NCBI RefSeq assembly: GCF_009741265.1
Contig: NZ_WOWL01000001.1
Span: forward strand, 3,348,001 to 3,412,000
DNA from: Pseudarthrobacter sp. GA104
GTDB taxonomy: Bacteria > Actinomycetota > Actinomycetes > Actinomycetales > Micrococcaceae
DNA: 64,000 nt
Direction of reading: 5' to 3'
Positions 25,955 through 33,496 of this stretch are shown here, one piece after another. The first letter of the stretch is position 1. Each line of letters begins with the position of its first letter. A program made the translations under genes and the position numbers. A model generated the notes under the pieces. It saw nothing but the letters and a program-made list of their open reading frames with translations. It ran no database searches and had not been told where the DNA came from.

Positions 25955-26209
25955 ATGCACCGCAAGGCCGTCCGTTACGCCACCCGCACCACCTCGGCAG
26001 CAGCGGGGGCGGTGGCAGCAGCGGCGTCGTCGGTGGCCGCAGCAGCGGTGGCTGCGTCCATCATCCTCGCTCCGGTGGCCGATGCTTCATCCCGGATGGA
26101 GGGAGTCAGCGAGGACCTGCTGCGTGCAGTCCAGCTGAACCAGATCACTGAGGAGCAGGCCGTGAAGTTCGAGGCCCGGCTTGCCGGAAGGATTCTGGGA
26201 GAGGCCTGA
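25955..26209 (+). CDS. Small Ala-rich membrane or exported protein, unknown function
   Basis: Hypothetical protein of 84 aa: basic N-terminus (MHRKAVRYATR), a long Ala/Val-rich hydrophobic segment (about 13-43) that could be a signal peptide or membrane helix, then a short polar tail with EDLLRAVQLNQITEEQAVKFEARL that looks helical. GAAGGG 6 nt upstream supports the ATG at 25955. It belongs to no family recognised here. It stands alone between yajQ and tRNA-Tyr. Confidence 0.6.
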   Translation: MHRKAVRYATRTTSAAAGAVAAAASSVAAAAVAASIILAPVADASSRMEGVSEDLLRAVQLNQITEEQAVKFEARLAGRILGEA

Positions 26210-26376
26210 TTCCGTTCCTTTCCCCGTTGTTTCAAGGGATTTCCGGGCCTCCGCGGCCCGATTCGATTCTTCGGCGGAAGTTCTGTAAAGTTGTCTTGCC
26301 CGCGGTTACTGGAAGCGGAACGGCCCGGAAACGGACGTTCTGCAGACTGCATCGGCGGGTACTTCTTTTGAAGTTC

Positions 26377-26458
26377 GGCAGATTACCCGAGCGGCCAAAG
26401 GGGGCTGACTGTAAATCAGCTGGCAACGCCTACGGGGGTTCGAATCCCTCATCTGCCA
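26377..26458 (+). tRNA. tRNA-Tyr (GTA)
   Basis: Cloverleaf with acceptor stem GGCAGAT/ATCTGCC, discriminator A, anticodon GTA at 26411-26413 in the stem CTGACT-GTA-AATCAG, a class II variable arm and T-loop GTTCGAATC. The CCA tail is not fully encoded. An IS481-family element begins 4 bp after the gene; the 3' 12 bases of the tRNA are within the element's 15-bp target duplication. Confidence 0.95.
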
Positions 26459-26461
26459 CCC
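26447..26461 (+). repeat. Left copy of the 15-bp target-site duplication
   Basis: CCTCATCTGCCACCC covers the last 12 bases of tRNA-Tyr and 3 bases beyond; it is repeated exactly at 27810-27824 on the other side of the IS. Confidence 0.88.
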
Positions 26462-26506
26462 TGTGGTGAGTCGAGACATCCTTCACGGATGAGTCGGGTC
26501 ATCGGT

Positions 26507-26537
26507 AACACCCCGGTCTTAGGACCGGGGTGTTTTT
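26507..26537 (+). terminator. Terminator inside the left end of the IS
   Basis: Arms 26507-26518 and 26523-26534 with loop TTAG are followed by a T-run on the plus strand. It would stop read-through from tRNA-Tyr into the element. The transposase stop codon lies in the loop. Confidence 0.75.
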
Positions 26538-27700
26538 CTTTGCCCGGATTCTCTGGGTTGGTAATCCCGCTCGGGGTCGATGGTGAGTTCGCGGATGATC
26601 TCTCCTGTGGTGGCGTCGCTGATGGTGACGTCGGCGTCGTGGATGAGCATGAGGACGTGTTTACGGGCGTGGGTCCGGCCGATGCCGATGTGGCGGAGCT
26701 GGCCTGCGTGGCGGAGCGTGAGTTTGCCGAATTGGTCGACGCGGTCGATGCGGCGGCGCCAGTGGTCTCCCTGTTTGGCTCCGGACGGGGCTGCTTTGGG
26801 TGTTGCGGCGTAGGCGGCGGCGGGTGTGCGGCGGTCCAGGGCCCGGTGTGGGCGTTCGTGGTTGTAGATGTGCCGGAACTTTTCCAGTTGTTCGTTGAGG
26901 TCTTCCAGGGTGTGGGCGCGGGGTTGGCCGGTCAGCCAGCGTTTGAGGGTTTGGTGGAAGCGTTCGATTTTGCCTTGGGTCTGCGGGTGGCTGGGGGAGC
27001 CGTTTTTCTGGGTGATGCCCAGGGCATGGAGTTGGTGTTCGAAGGCGTTCCGGCCGCCCCTGCCGCCGGCCAGGCGGGTGGTGTAGACCATGCCGTTATC
27101 GGTCAGGGTGGAGGCCGGGAGGCCGTGTTCCGCGGCGGTGGTGAGGAAGGTGGCCACGACTGTGGTGACGGTGACGGGTGCGAAGGCGGTGCAGGCGAGC
27201 AGGTAGCGGGAGTGGTCATCGAGGAAGTTCAGGATCTCGGTGTCGGTCCCGTCGGCGAGGGCCCAGTGGGTGAAGTCCGATTGCCAGGTTTCGTTGGGCT
27301 GGTCGGCCTCGAAGCGGTGCAGGGATGTTTTGGGGCGTTTCTTCGGTTCGGGGGTGATGAGCCCGGCGGTGTGCAGGATCCGGCGGATTGTCGAGGTCGA
27401 GGGCGGCCGGAGTCCTTCGCGTTCGAGGTGCCAGGCGATGGTCACGGGCCCGGCGTCCAGTCCGGCGGTGACCAGTTCACCGCGCAGGTCCAGGATCCGG
27501 CTGGTGGCGGCCTCGGTGGTTCGGCGCGGGTTGCTTAGCGGGCGTTTGGACCGGGGCTCGACCGCGTCGAGGCCGCCTTCTGCTGCACGCCTGAGCAGTT
27601 CGTGGACCCAGCGGCGGCTGACTCCATAGCGGCGGGCTGCGTCCGTGACGCTCAGGCCTTGGTCACGGACGGCGAGGACGATGACTTTCTGCTTCGACAT
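26519..27700 (-). CDS. IS481-family DDE transposase
   Basis: Transposase of 393 aa. The N-terminal helix-turn-helix region (about 8-45, VRDQGLSVTDAARRYGVSRRWVHELL) binds DNA. The RNase-H-like core has the catalytic triad D142 (ETWQSDFTHW), D201 (TLTDNGMVY) and E246 (PQTQGKIERFHQTLKRW). The C-terminal tail of about 80 residues, with RHIGIGRTHARKHV, is typical of this IS group. No frameshift or early stop is seen, so the element may still be active. The start is a few codons inside the right terminal repeat region. Confidence 0.93.
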   Translation of the reverse strand: MSKQKVIVLAVRDQGLSVTDAARRYGVSRRWVHELLRRAAEGGLDAVEPRSKRPLSNPRRTTEAATSRILDLRGELVTAGLDAGPVTIAWHLEREGLRPPSTSTIRRILHTAGLITPEPKKRPKTSLHRFEADQPNETWQSDFTHWALADGTDTEILNFLDDHSRYLLACTAFAPVTVTTVVATFLTTAAEHGLPASTLTDNGMVYTTRLAGGRGGRNAFEHQLHALGITQKNGSPSHPQTQGKIERFHQTLKRWLTGQPRAHTLEDLNEQLEKFRHIYNHERPHRALDRRTPAAAYAATPKAAPSGAKQGDHWRRRIDRVDQFGKLTLRHAGQLRHIGIGRTHARKHVLMLIHDADVTISDATTGEIIRELTIDPERDYQPRESGQRKTPRS

Positions 27701-27809
27701 GCATCATGCTCGGCCAACCCCAGTGTGAACGATGTCCCGACTCACCGATGAAGCGTCAAGTGGGAACGATGTCCCGACTCAGGTGTGAAGTATGTCGTGA
27801 AACTAGACA

Positions 27810-27824
27810 CCTCATCTGCCACCC
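27810..27824 (+). repeat. Right copy of the 15-bp target-site duplication
   Basis: Exact second copy of CCTCATCTGCCACCC, immediately after the ACA end of the IS. It represents the original downstream flank of tRNA-Tyr. Confidence 0.88.
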
Positions 27825-27829
27825 AAGCG

Positions 27830-27865
27830 AAGGCCCGTAGTTTCCTGGAAACTACGGGCCTTTGT
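27830..27865 (+). terminator. Original terminator of tRNA-Tyr, now separated by the IS
   Basis: 16-bp perfect arms (27830-27845 and 27847-27862) are followed by TTT. It is 6 bp beyond the right target duplication, so before the insertion it lay just after tRNA-Tyr. Confidence 0.85.
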
Positions 27866-28029
27866 CATGCCCGGCCGCTGCGGACCGTCGCCCTGGATCG
27901 GCTTCGAATCACGCCAGGTGGGCAGGCTGCCCGATCTTTTTCCAATCCTGTGACAAATCTGGGCGGATCTTGATGATGCCGCAGATAGTGTTCTCACATA
28001 TTCGCAATTTTTATGGGGGGAAATTGTCG

Positions 28030-29109
28030 GTGGCCGGCATGTCTGACGATGTTGGGGGACCCTGGCTCGATATCGCCGAGGAGGTCCGCTGGTATCCCTC
28101 GCCGCATAATTCCCAGCCGATAAAGCTGAGGCCGATCAGCGAGACCGTGGCAGTCGTCTATTATGACCTTGACCTTGGGCTGCCTGCCGAATCTTTCGGA
28201 ATCCCTTTCGGCCACGTGTGCGCGGGGGTCTTCCTGGAGTCACTGTCCGTGGTGGCCGCGCCCCTGGGCTACCGCACCGTGGAAAGCCTTGAGCTTTCCG
28301 AAATGGATTTCGCTGCCGAGGACCGGCTGCATCTTATTGGCACAGTCCGATTGGAACCTGCTGCAGCTGGCTCCCATTCCCAGCCCTTGGCCGAAAGTGC
28401 TTTGGCCGCATTCCGGGCCAGGCGGACGTCGCGCCGGCCGTACGACAAGCGGGTGGTCGATGAGGCGATTTTGACGGCAGCTTCTTCCATTGCCGCCCGC
28501 CAAGGATACGCATTTCATTCAACCGCTGACAGCCGCACTGTTTCATCGCTTGTGCGGATCAATCAAAAAACTCTCTTTTCCGACTTGCGCAATAATGCGG
28601 TCTACGCCGAGATCATGGAGTGGCTGCGGTTTTCGAAGGACGAGGCTGCAGCCCGGGCAGACGGTCTCAGCGCGGAGACCATGATCATTCCCGGCCGGGT
28701 GCTTCGATTCGCGATGAAGCACCGTAATCTTTGGTCCTTCCCAGCCATCGGCGGTTTCATAAAGGCCGTCTATCTACGCACAATGCGTGGCGTGCGGCAG
28801 CTTGGATGGTTGGAGGGCCCGTTCGCGGAGCCGGGCCATTTCCTGGAAGCCGGGCGCACGTTCATGCAGGTATGGCTCTTTTTTTCGGAAAAGGGCGTAT
28901 CCCTCCACCCCTTTGGCACTGTGATCACCAACCCGTCTTCTCACGCAGAATTCGTCGAGGAGGCTGGAATCAACGAGACAGCGAACAGGATGGCGTGGAT
29001 GCTGTTCAGGTTCGGTTACAGCGACACCCCGCCAAAGTCTCACCGCCGCCCGGCGGCCTCGATGCTGCTCACCGATGACATGTCCTTACAGGAGCCACAC
29101 CTTGAATAA
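28030..29109 (+). CDS. Nitroreductase-like (Acg-type) flavoprotein
   Basis: Protein of about 359 aa with features of the nitroreductase/FMN oxidoreductase fold: WYPSPHNSQPIKLRP near the N-terminus (FMN site, HNSQP), then a second block FRARRTSRRPYDKRVVDEAIL as in the two-lobed Acg-like members, and a C-terminal MLFRFGYSDTPPKSHRRP motif. GTG 28030 is chosen because GGGGGGA is 8 nt upstream; ATG 27973 or 28039 are alternatives. It overlaps the next gene, which encodes a PaaK-like enzyme. Codons are more AT-rich than the surroundings, suggesting transfer. The substrate is unknown. Confidence 0.7.
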   Translation: MAGMSDDVGGPWLDIAEEVRWYPSPHNSQPIKLRPISETVAVVYYDLDLGLPAESFGIPFGHVCAGVFLESLSVVAAPLGYRTVESLELSEMDFAAEDRLHLIGTVRLEPAAAGSHSQPLAESALAAFRARRTSRRPYDKRVVDEAILTAASSIAARQGYAFHSTADSRTVSSLVRINQKTLFSDLRNNAVYAEIMEWLRFSKDEAAARADGLSAETMIIPGRVLRFAMKHRNLWSFPAIGGFIKAVYLRTMRGVRQLGWLEGPFAEPGHFLEAGRTFMQVWLFFSEKGVSLHPFGTVITNPSSHAEFVEEAGINETANRMAWMLFRFGYSDTPPKSHRRPAASMLLTDDMSLQEPHLE

Positions 29110-30700
29110 GAAGCTCATATTTGCGTTCGTCTTTCTTATGGACAGATTCGTCGGGGTCTTTACGCCAAGGGTTTCAACTCACCGGATACTGCTGATGCCG
29201 GGCATCGAACCTTTCCGTTGGACTGCCGGACGCTGGAGGGCCTGGCGGACCTTTGAGATGGCGGCTAAACGGGTCCCTGCTTATCGTGAGTTCCTCTCCG
29301 AGCACGGCGTCAGTGGAAGGCTTTCCCTTAAACGCAGGACGGTGGCGGAGGCCTTCGCCGCGCTGCCGGAGATGGACAAGGACAGCTACATCAAACGCTG
29401 GACCATTCCTGCCCGCAGCGTGGACGGCGTGCTTCCCCGCCACGGAGTGGTTGTCGATGAATCTTCCGGAAGCTCGGGTGTTCCAACCAGCTGGGTGCGT
29501 GGCCGCGACGAACGTCTTGCCACAAGGCAGCTGCTCCAAGTTGGCTTTTCGCGCACCGCCGAGACACTGAGGAAGCAGCCGTTCGTGCTCAACTGCTTCT
29601 CACTCGGAGCATGGGCAACAGGGATGAACGTCACGACTTCCCTGACAGACGTGACAATGATCAAATCAATCGGCCCGGACCGCGACAAGGTAATCGCCAC
29701 GATGCTGGAGTTCGGCCCGGATTACACCTACATCATCCTTAGCTATCCGCCCTTCCTGAAAGCCCTGTTCGACGACGATCGGATCATCTGGGAGGACTAC
29801 GATATCGTGGCGGCATTCGGCGGCGAGGGCATCAGCGAGAACATGCGGGCCCACATCACGAAGTACGCCCACAGTGCCTTCGGCTCGTACGGTGCGTCCG
29901 ACCTTGAGATCAACATAGCCATCGAAACGGACTACACCGTGGAGCTTCGCCAGGCGATCGCGGCCAACCCGGAACTGTCGTCACGGCTCACCCGGCAGGA
30001 CGAATACGGCGTGCTCCCGATGATCTTCCAGTTCAACCCGTACGACTACCTCATCGAAACGAACGGGGACGGAGAACTCGTCGTCACGATCGTGCGCAAG
30101 GAGAACGTCAACCCGCGGATCCGTTACAACATTCATGACCGCGGACACGTGCTGCGCGTGCGTGAACTCAACGCTGTGCTTCGGGAATTCGGGCTCGAAC
30201 ACGTCATCCGCCAGCAGTTCCTCGATCTGCCCGTGCTCTTCCATTACGGCAGGAGCGACCTGTCCGTAGACTTCAACGGAGCGGTTGTGGCACCGGATGC
30301 ATTGCGCGACGTCCTTAGCAGTGACCAGAGCCTTCTGTCAGCAGTGGAAAACCATCGGCTTGTCAGTTTTGAGGACGCCTCGGGAAACCGGCAGCTTCAT
30401 ATCGCGCTTCAGCTCACCTCGAAAGCCACCACCGAGGGCACCTTCGAGGCAGCTTCCTACCGGACATACATCCTTGAACGACTAAGAAGCATGAACGGTG
30501 ACTTCAACAACGCAATCCTTACATCACCTGAGGCAAGCCTCCCGACGATTGCTTTTTATCCGCTGCGCACCGGCCCCTTCACGTCGGACGGTTCAAAGCT
30601 AAAGAATGAGTACGTCTGGCAACTTGGCCCTACGGCTCCCCAGGACTGGGAGCTGGACCTCACGTTCCGGGCCCAAAAGAGCCGGGCATCGGCTGACTGA
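29102..30700 (+). CDS. PaaK/CapK-like adenylate-forming enzyme
   Basis: Enzyme of about 532 aa related to phenylacetate-CoA ligase, coenzyme F390 synthetase and CapK proteins of polysaccharide clusters. The ATP loop is ESSGSSGVPTSW (about 120-131), the acyl-adenylate motif region reads GGEGIS then SAFGSYGASDLE, and RYNIHDRGHVLRV is the hinge-type motif. The N-terminus is hydrophobic. TTG 29102 is favoured: ACAGGAG is 7 nt upstream (29088-29094); ATG 29075 has no such site. It overlaps the nitroreductase-like gene by 8 nt, so the two are coupled. It could activate a carboxylate for transfer to a carrier or sugar. Confidence 0.75.
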   Translation: MNKKLIFAFVFLMDRFVGVFTPRVSTHRILLMPGIEPFRWTAGRWRAWRTFEMAAKRVPAYREFLSEHGVSGRLSLKRRTVAEAFAALPEMDKDSYIKRWTIPARSVDGVLPRHGVVVDESSGSSGVPTSWVRGRDERLATRQLLQVGFSRTAETLRKQPFVLNCFSLGAWATGMNVTTSLTDVTMIKSIGPDRDKVIATMLEFGPDYTYIILSYPPFLKALFDDDRIIWEDYDIVAAFGGEGISENMRAHITKYAHSAFGSYGASDLEINIAIETDYTVELRQAIAANPELSSRLTRQDEYGVLPMIFQFNPYDYLIETNGDGELVVTIVRKENVNPRIRYNIHDRGHVLRVRELNAVLREFGLEHVIRQQFLDLPVLFHYGRSDLSVDFNGAVVAPDALRDVLSSDQSLLSAVENHRLVSFEDASGNRQLHIALQLTSKATTEGTFEAASYRTYILERLRSMNGDFNNAILTSPEASLPTIAFYPLRTGPFTSDGSKLKNEYVWQLGPTAPQDWELDLTFRAQKSRASAD

Positions 30701-30839
30701 CGTGGGCCGTCCAGGGGCCGAAGCTGCCCCGGAACGGTGCCAAACCGCCGTCGACATCGGCACGGCCCGGGCGTAGTCTGGCAGCATCGGCGCATGTGCC
30801 CGATGCCCTGCGTCGATACCAATCGATGAAGGAGGACCA

Positions 30840-31271
30840 ATGAGTGCCGTACGTGAATTCATGACTACGGACGCACAGTGTATTAAGGAAAACCAGTCCC
30901 TGGCAGATGCCGCCCGGATGATGAAGGACCTGGACTGCGGATCGTTGCCCATCTGCGGCGACGACGGCAAGCTGCACGGCATGATCACCGACCGTGACAT
31001 CGTGATCAGGTGCGTGGCCGCCGGACGTGATCCGCGCGAAATGATGGCCAGCGAACTCGCCTCAGGCAAGCCGTACTGGATCGATGCCGACGCGAACGTT
31101 GACGCCGCCATTGAAATGATGGAAACACACCAGGTCCGCCGGCTCCCCGTGATCGCCGACCACAAGCTGGTTGGCATCATCAGCCAGGGGGACATCGCCC
31201 GCAACTACTCGGAACAGCGCGTGGGCGAACTGGTGGAGCATATCTCGGAGCGCAAGCGGATGAACGCATAG
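30840..31271 (+). CDS. CBS-domain pair protein (Hrp1-like)
   Basis: Stand-alone protein of 143 aa made of two CBS motifs (about 8-60 and 75-130), which usually bind adenine nucleotides. The motifs GSLPICGDDGKLHGMITDRDIVIR and VRRLPVIADHKLVGIISQGDIAR are clear. It resembles the hypoxic response protein Hrp1 of mycobacteria. A GGAGG ribosome site is 4-5 nt before the ATG and a TAGTCT hexamer about 60 nt upstream could be the -10. Its partner is not evident. Confidence 0.88.
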   Translation: MSAVREFMTTDAQCIKENQSLADAARMMKDLDCGSLPICGDDGKLHGMITDRDIVIRCVAAGRDPREMMASELASGKPYWIDADANVDAAIEMMETHQVRRLPVIADHKLVGIISQGDIARNYSEQRVGELVEHISERKRMNA

Positions 31272-31299
31272 CCGGGGTCTTCCTGGCGCAGTTCATGCC

Positions 31300-31344
31300 C
31301 TTGTCCGCGGCTCCCTGCCTTGAAGGCCAGGGACCGCGGACAAG
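31300..31344. terminator. Bidirectional terminator between the CBS protein and LysM genes
   Basis: Long hairpin with arms CTTGTCCGCGG...CTCCCTG and CAGGGA...CCGCGGACAAG (one bulge), in the 96-bp gap between convergent genes. Confidence 0.75.
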
Positions 31345-31367
31345 CTATGCCAGGGCAACCTTGGCAG

Positions 31368-32336
31368 TCAGTTCAGCGCGATCAGGAGCATCTGACTGGT
31401 GCCGGGGATGCAGGTCTGCAGGATGGCCCGGGGGAAGCCGCCGAAGACCGCAATTACGTCGTTGGTGGTTCCCGGGTTGGGCACCTGTCCCCGTGCCGAA
31501 ACCGTGTACGTTCCATAGCCCGGGATGCTCACCGTCTCGCCCACCCCAATGCCGGAGAAACGTGCCCAGCCGCCGCAGAAATCGTGCTCCGTGATGAAGA
31601 GCGAATAGCCGTCATTGGGGGTGTAGTGGATGGGACCGATGCAGGCGTCCACCATGGCCTGGCCGCCGGCGCCCGCCACATAAATGGTGCGGACGGCGGG
31701 TGCGGCAAAGACAGGTGCCGGAGCGGCGGCTGCGGGTGCCGGGGCGGGAACGGACGCTGCAACGGGGGCGGAAGCGGGGGCCGCCGGCGCCGCAACAGGC
31801 GGGCCGGTCAGGACCAGCGTCTGGCCCGGGTAAATGATGCTGAACGGGCCGAGGCCGTTGGCGGCGAGCATCGCGTTCATGTCCACGCCGTGACTGGCCG
31901 CGATGGCCCCGACAGTATCTCCGGGCACCACGGTGTAGACGTTCGGATCACCCGCAGGCGCGGGTTCAGGGGCGGGCGCGGGAGCAGGGGCAGGTGCCGG
32001 TTCAGCCGGTGGCGCCGTTTCGGGAGCCGCGGGCGCCGGAGCTTCCGCTTCCGGGACTGGCGCTTCTGCCGCCGAAACAGCTTCCGCTGCGGCGGCCGGC
32101 ACTTCAGGTGCCGCGGCTCCGGCAACCTGGCCGATCGCCGTCGTGCTTTGGGTCAGCGACGCGGGAGGCGCCGCCAGGGCACCGACGCCGACGGCGGCCA
32201 CCACAGCGGCAGTGGCCATGCCGGCCCACAGCTTGTTGCTGATGGCCGGCCGCACGCCGGTGAGGTCGGTGCGGGGTTCATCGGTGGCAAAGCTCCTGCT
32301 GGGGCCTTCGGGAGTGGAGAGGTATGGCTGGTTCAT
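31368..32336 (-). CDS. LysM-domain cell-wall protein with Pro/Ala-rich linker
   Basis: Exported or membrane-anchored protein of 322 aa. Residues 1-35 are polar; about 36-57 (LWAGMATAAVVAAVGVGALAA) form a signal anchor; about 75-130 is a Pro/Ala/Glu-rich spacer suited to crossing peptidoglycan. One LysM domain follows (VYTVVPGDTVGAIAASHGVDMNAMLAANGL, then IYPGQTLVL), another Pro/Ala linker, and a C-terminal domain of about 100 residues with Cys in DACIGPIHYTPNDGYSLF, HDFCGGWARF and LQTCIPGT. The C-terminal domain is not recognised; a sortase-like or wall-hydrolase fold was considered but no catalytic set is seen. The ATG at 32336 precedes the anchor; its ribosome site is weak. Confidence 0.75.
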   Translation of the reverse strand: MNQPYLSTPEGPSRSFATDEPRTDLTGVRPAISNKLWAGMATAAVVAAVGVGALAAPPASLTQSTTAIGQVAGAAAPEVPAAAAEAVSAAEAPVPEAEAPAPAAPETAPPAEPAPAPAPAPAPEPAPAGDPNVYTVVPGDTVGAIAASHGVDMNAMLAANGLGPFSIIYPGQTLVLTGPPVAAPAAPASAPVAASVPAPAPAAAAPAPVFAAPAVRTIYVAGAGGQAMVDACIGPIHYTPNDGYSLFITEHDFCGGWARFSGIGVGETVSIPGYGTYTVSARGQVPNPGTTNDVIAVFGGFPRAILQTCIPGTSQMLLIALN

Positions 32337-32694
32337 GGGTAGCCCATCCGGGTTCGGTCCAGGCAGGCTGGCGCTGTGCGCTTCAGCAGGCAGGACGGAT
32401 TTAGGAAATATGCGCCCGGCCGCCCCCAGCTGTTGCCGGGCTGCACAAAAAGGCGCGTGATGGAGCGTCCGCATACCCAGAAAATACGGAGGCCCCGTGA
32501 GGAGGCAGGACCCCCGGGAAGCCAGCCCGGGGGACCCGCCCGCACGTGTCAGGTCCTAGGAATCCCGAGTCTAGGAAGGGAGCACGGCGGGCGGCACCAG
32601 TAGGAAATACCCGAATATTTGCGCGGGATACCCGATAACGCGGCACCGACTACTCAACCGCCGGCAACCCGATACTTGCCCGCAGCCGGGCGGA
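32337..32694 (-). other. Gene-free 358-bp leader of the LysM gene with nested hairpins
   Basis: Between the K+ channel stop and the LysM start there is no credible gene. On the minus strand an outer 8-bp stem CCGCCCGC/GCGGGCGG encloses CCTAG/CTAGG, then comes a hairpin with arms CCCCCGGG and CCCGGGGG, then CAGCCCGGC...GCCGGGC. LysM and wall-hydrolase genes in actinobacteria are often preceded by cyclic di-AMP riboswitches, but the conserved cores of that motif could not be found here. Confidence 0.4.
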
Positions 32695-33426
32695 CTACGG
32701 CGTGCGCCGCTCCTGCAGCTCGGCGATCTCGGCCCGGAGCGCGGCAATTTCCGCCACGAGCCCCGCCATTTCGGCACGGACCGGCTCCTCCGCCTCGGAC
32801 ACAGCCTCGGCGGTATCCTCCACCCGCTGGACCAGCCACGACGCAATGGACGCTGTCACCACACCCAGGACGGCAATGCCGCTCATCATCAACGCAGCCG
32901 CCACCATGCGGCCGATCGGCGTCACCGGGTACATGTCGCCGTAACCCACGGTGGTGATGGTGGTCATGGCCCACCAAAGGGCATCGCCGAAGGTAATGAT
33001 CTTCGCGTCCGGCGCGGACTGCTCCGCATCCAGGACTGCGAGGGCTCCAACGAACACCAGCATCGTGGCCGAGCCCACCACGTAGGTGACCACGCGTCCC
33101 CTGAGCGTGTCGCCCAGCGTCCGGTGCAGCACGGACAGCAGCGTCACCAGGCGGAGGAGGCGCAGCGGCCGGAAGAACGGCAGGGCCACAATCACCAGTT
33201 CATGCAGGTTCCGGATGAACCAGGTGCTGCGGTCGCCCGCGAGCCACAGGTTTGCCAGGTAGTCCACCACGAAGATGCCCCATGTCGCCCACATGACTGC
33301 CTCGAGCCAGATGGCCGCACTGCCCTCCAGCCTGCCAATCACCTGCCATGCGTACGCTCCCAGGAAGACGAGCGCAGTCACCGTCAGCGGCCAGTCCGCC
33401 AGGTCCCGGTAGCGTTGTTGGGTCAT
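32695..33426 (-). CDS. Voltage-gated-like potassium channel subunit
   Basis: Six-helix K+ channel of 243 aa. The selectivity filter TVGYGD is at 159-164 within MTTITTVGYGDMYPVTP. An S4-like segment with arginines spaced along RPLRLLRLVTLLSVLHRTLGD (about 86-106) is present. The last 40 residues (EEPVRAEMAGLVAEIAALRAEIAEL) form a coiled coil likely to help tetramerisation. TAGGAT 7 nt upstream of the ATG predicts a leaderless mRNA. It is divergent from the thioesterase gene. Confidence 0.9.
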   Translation of the reverse strand: MTQQRYRDLADWPLTVTALVFLGAYAWQVIGRLEGSAAIWLEAVMWATWGIFVVDYLANLWLAGDRSTWFIRNLHELVIVALPFFRPLRLLRLVTLLSVLHRTLGDTLRGRVVTYVVGSATMLVFVGALAVLDAEQSAPDAKIITFGDALWWAMTTITTVGYGDMYPVTPIGRMVAAALMMSGIAVLGVVTASIASWLVQRVEDTAEAVSEAEEPVRAEMAGLVAEIAALRAEIAELQERRTP

Positions 33427-33496
33427 GCAGGAAATCCTACTAACAGCTCCACCGCCGGCTGCAGCCATGCATGTTACTGGCGGGTAGCATAAGGGG

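Larger units (their letters stand above)
26462..27809 (-). mobile_element. IS481-family insertion sequence (1348 bp) inserted at the 3' end of tRNA-Tyr
   Basis: The element begins TGT and ends ACA. Its terminal 43 bp (26462-26504 versus the complement of 27767-27809) match at 31 positions, with the strongest blocks CTTCAC and TGAGTCGGG. It is flanked by a perfect 15-bp direct repeat, within the duplication range known for IS481 elements. Both ends carry two copies of a TGAGTCGGGACATCG-like block (26467, 26489 at the left; complements at 27727 and 27764 at the right), probably transposase binding sites. One intact transposase gene is inside, read on the minus strand. Confidence 0.9.

Noticed and set aside
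26377..30700. Integrative island or prophage using tRNA-Tyr as attachment site
   Set aside because: The 15-bp repeat encloses only the IS, with TGT/ACA ends fitting exactly inside it. No tyrosine or serine integrase is present, so target duplication explains the repeat better.
32461..32600. Cyclic di-AMP (ydaO-type) or cobalamin riboswitch
   Set aside because: The CGGGGGACCC-like string is on the strand opposite the LysM gene and the conserved cores expected in these riboswitches were not found on the correct strand.
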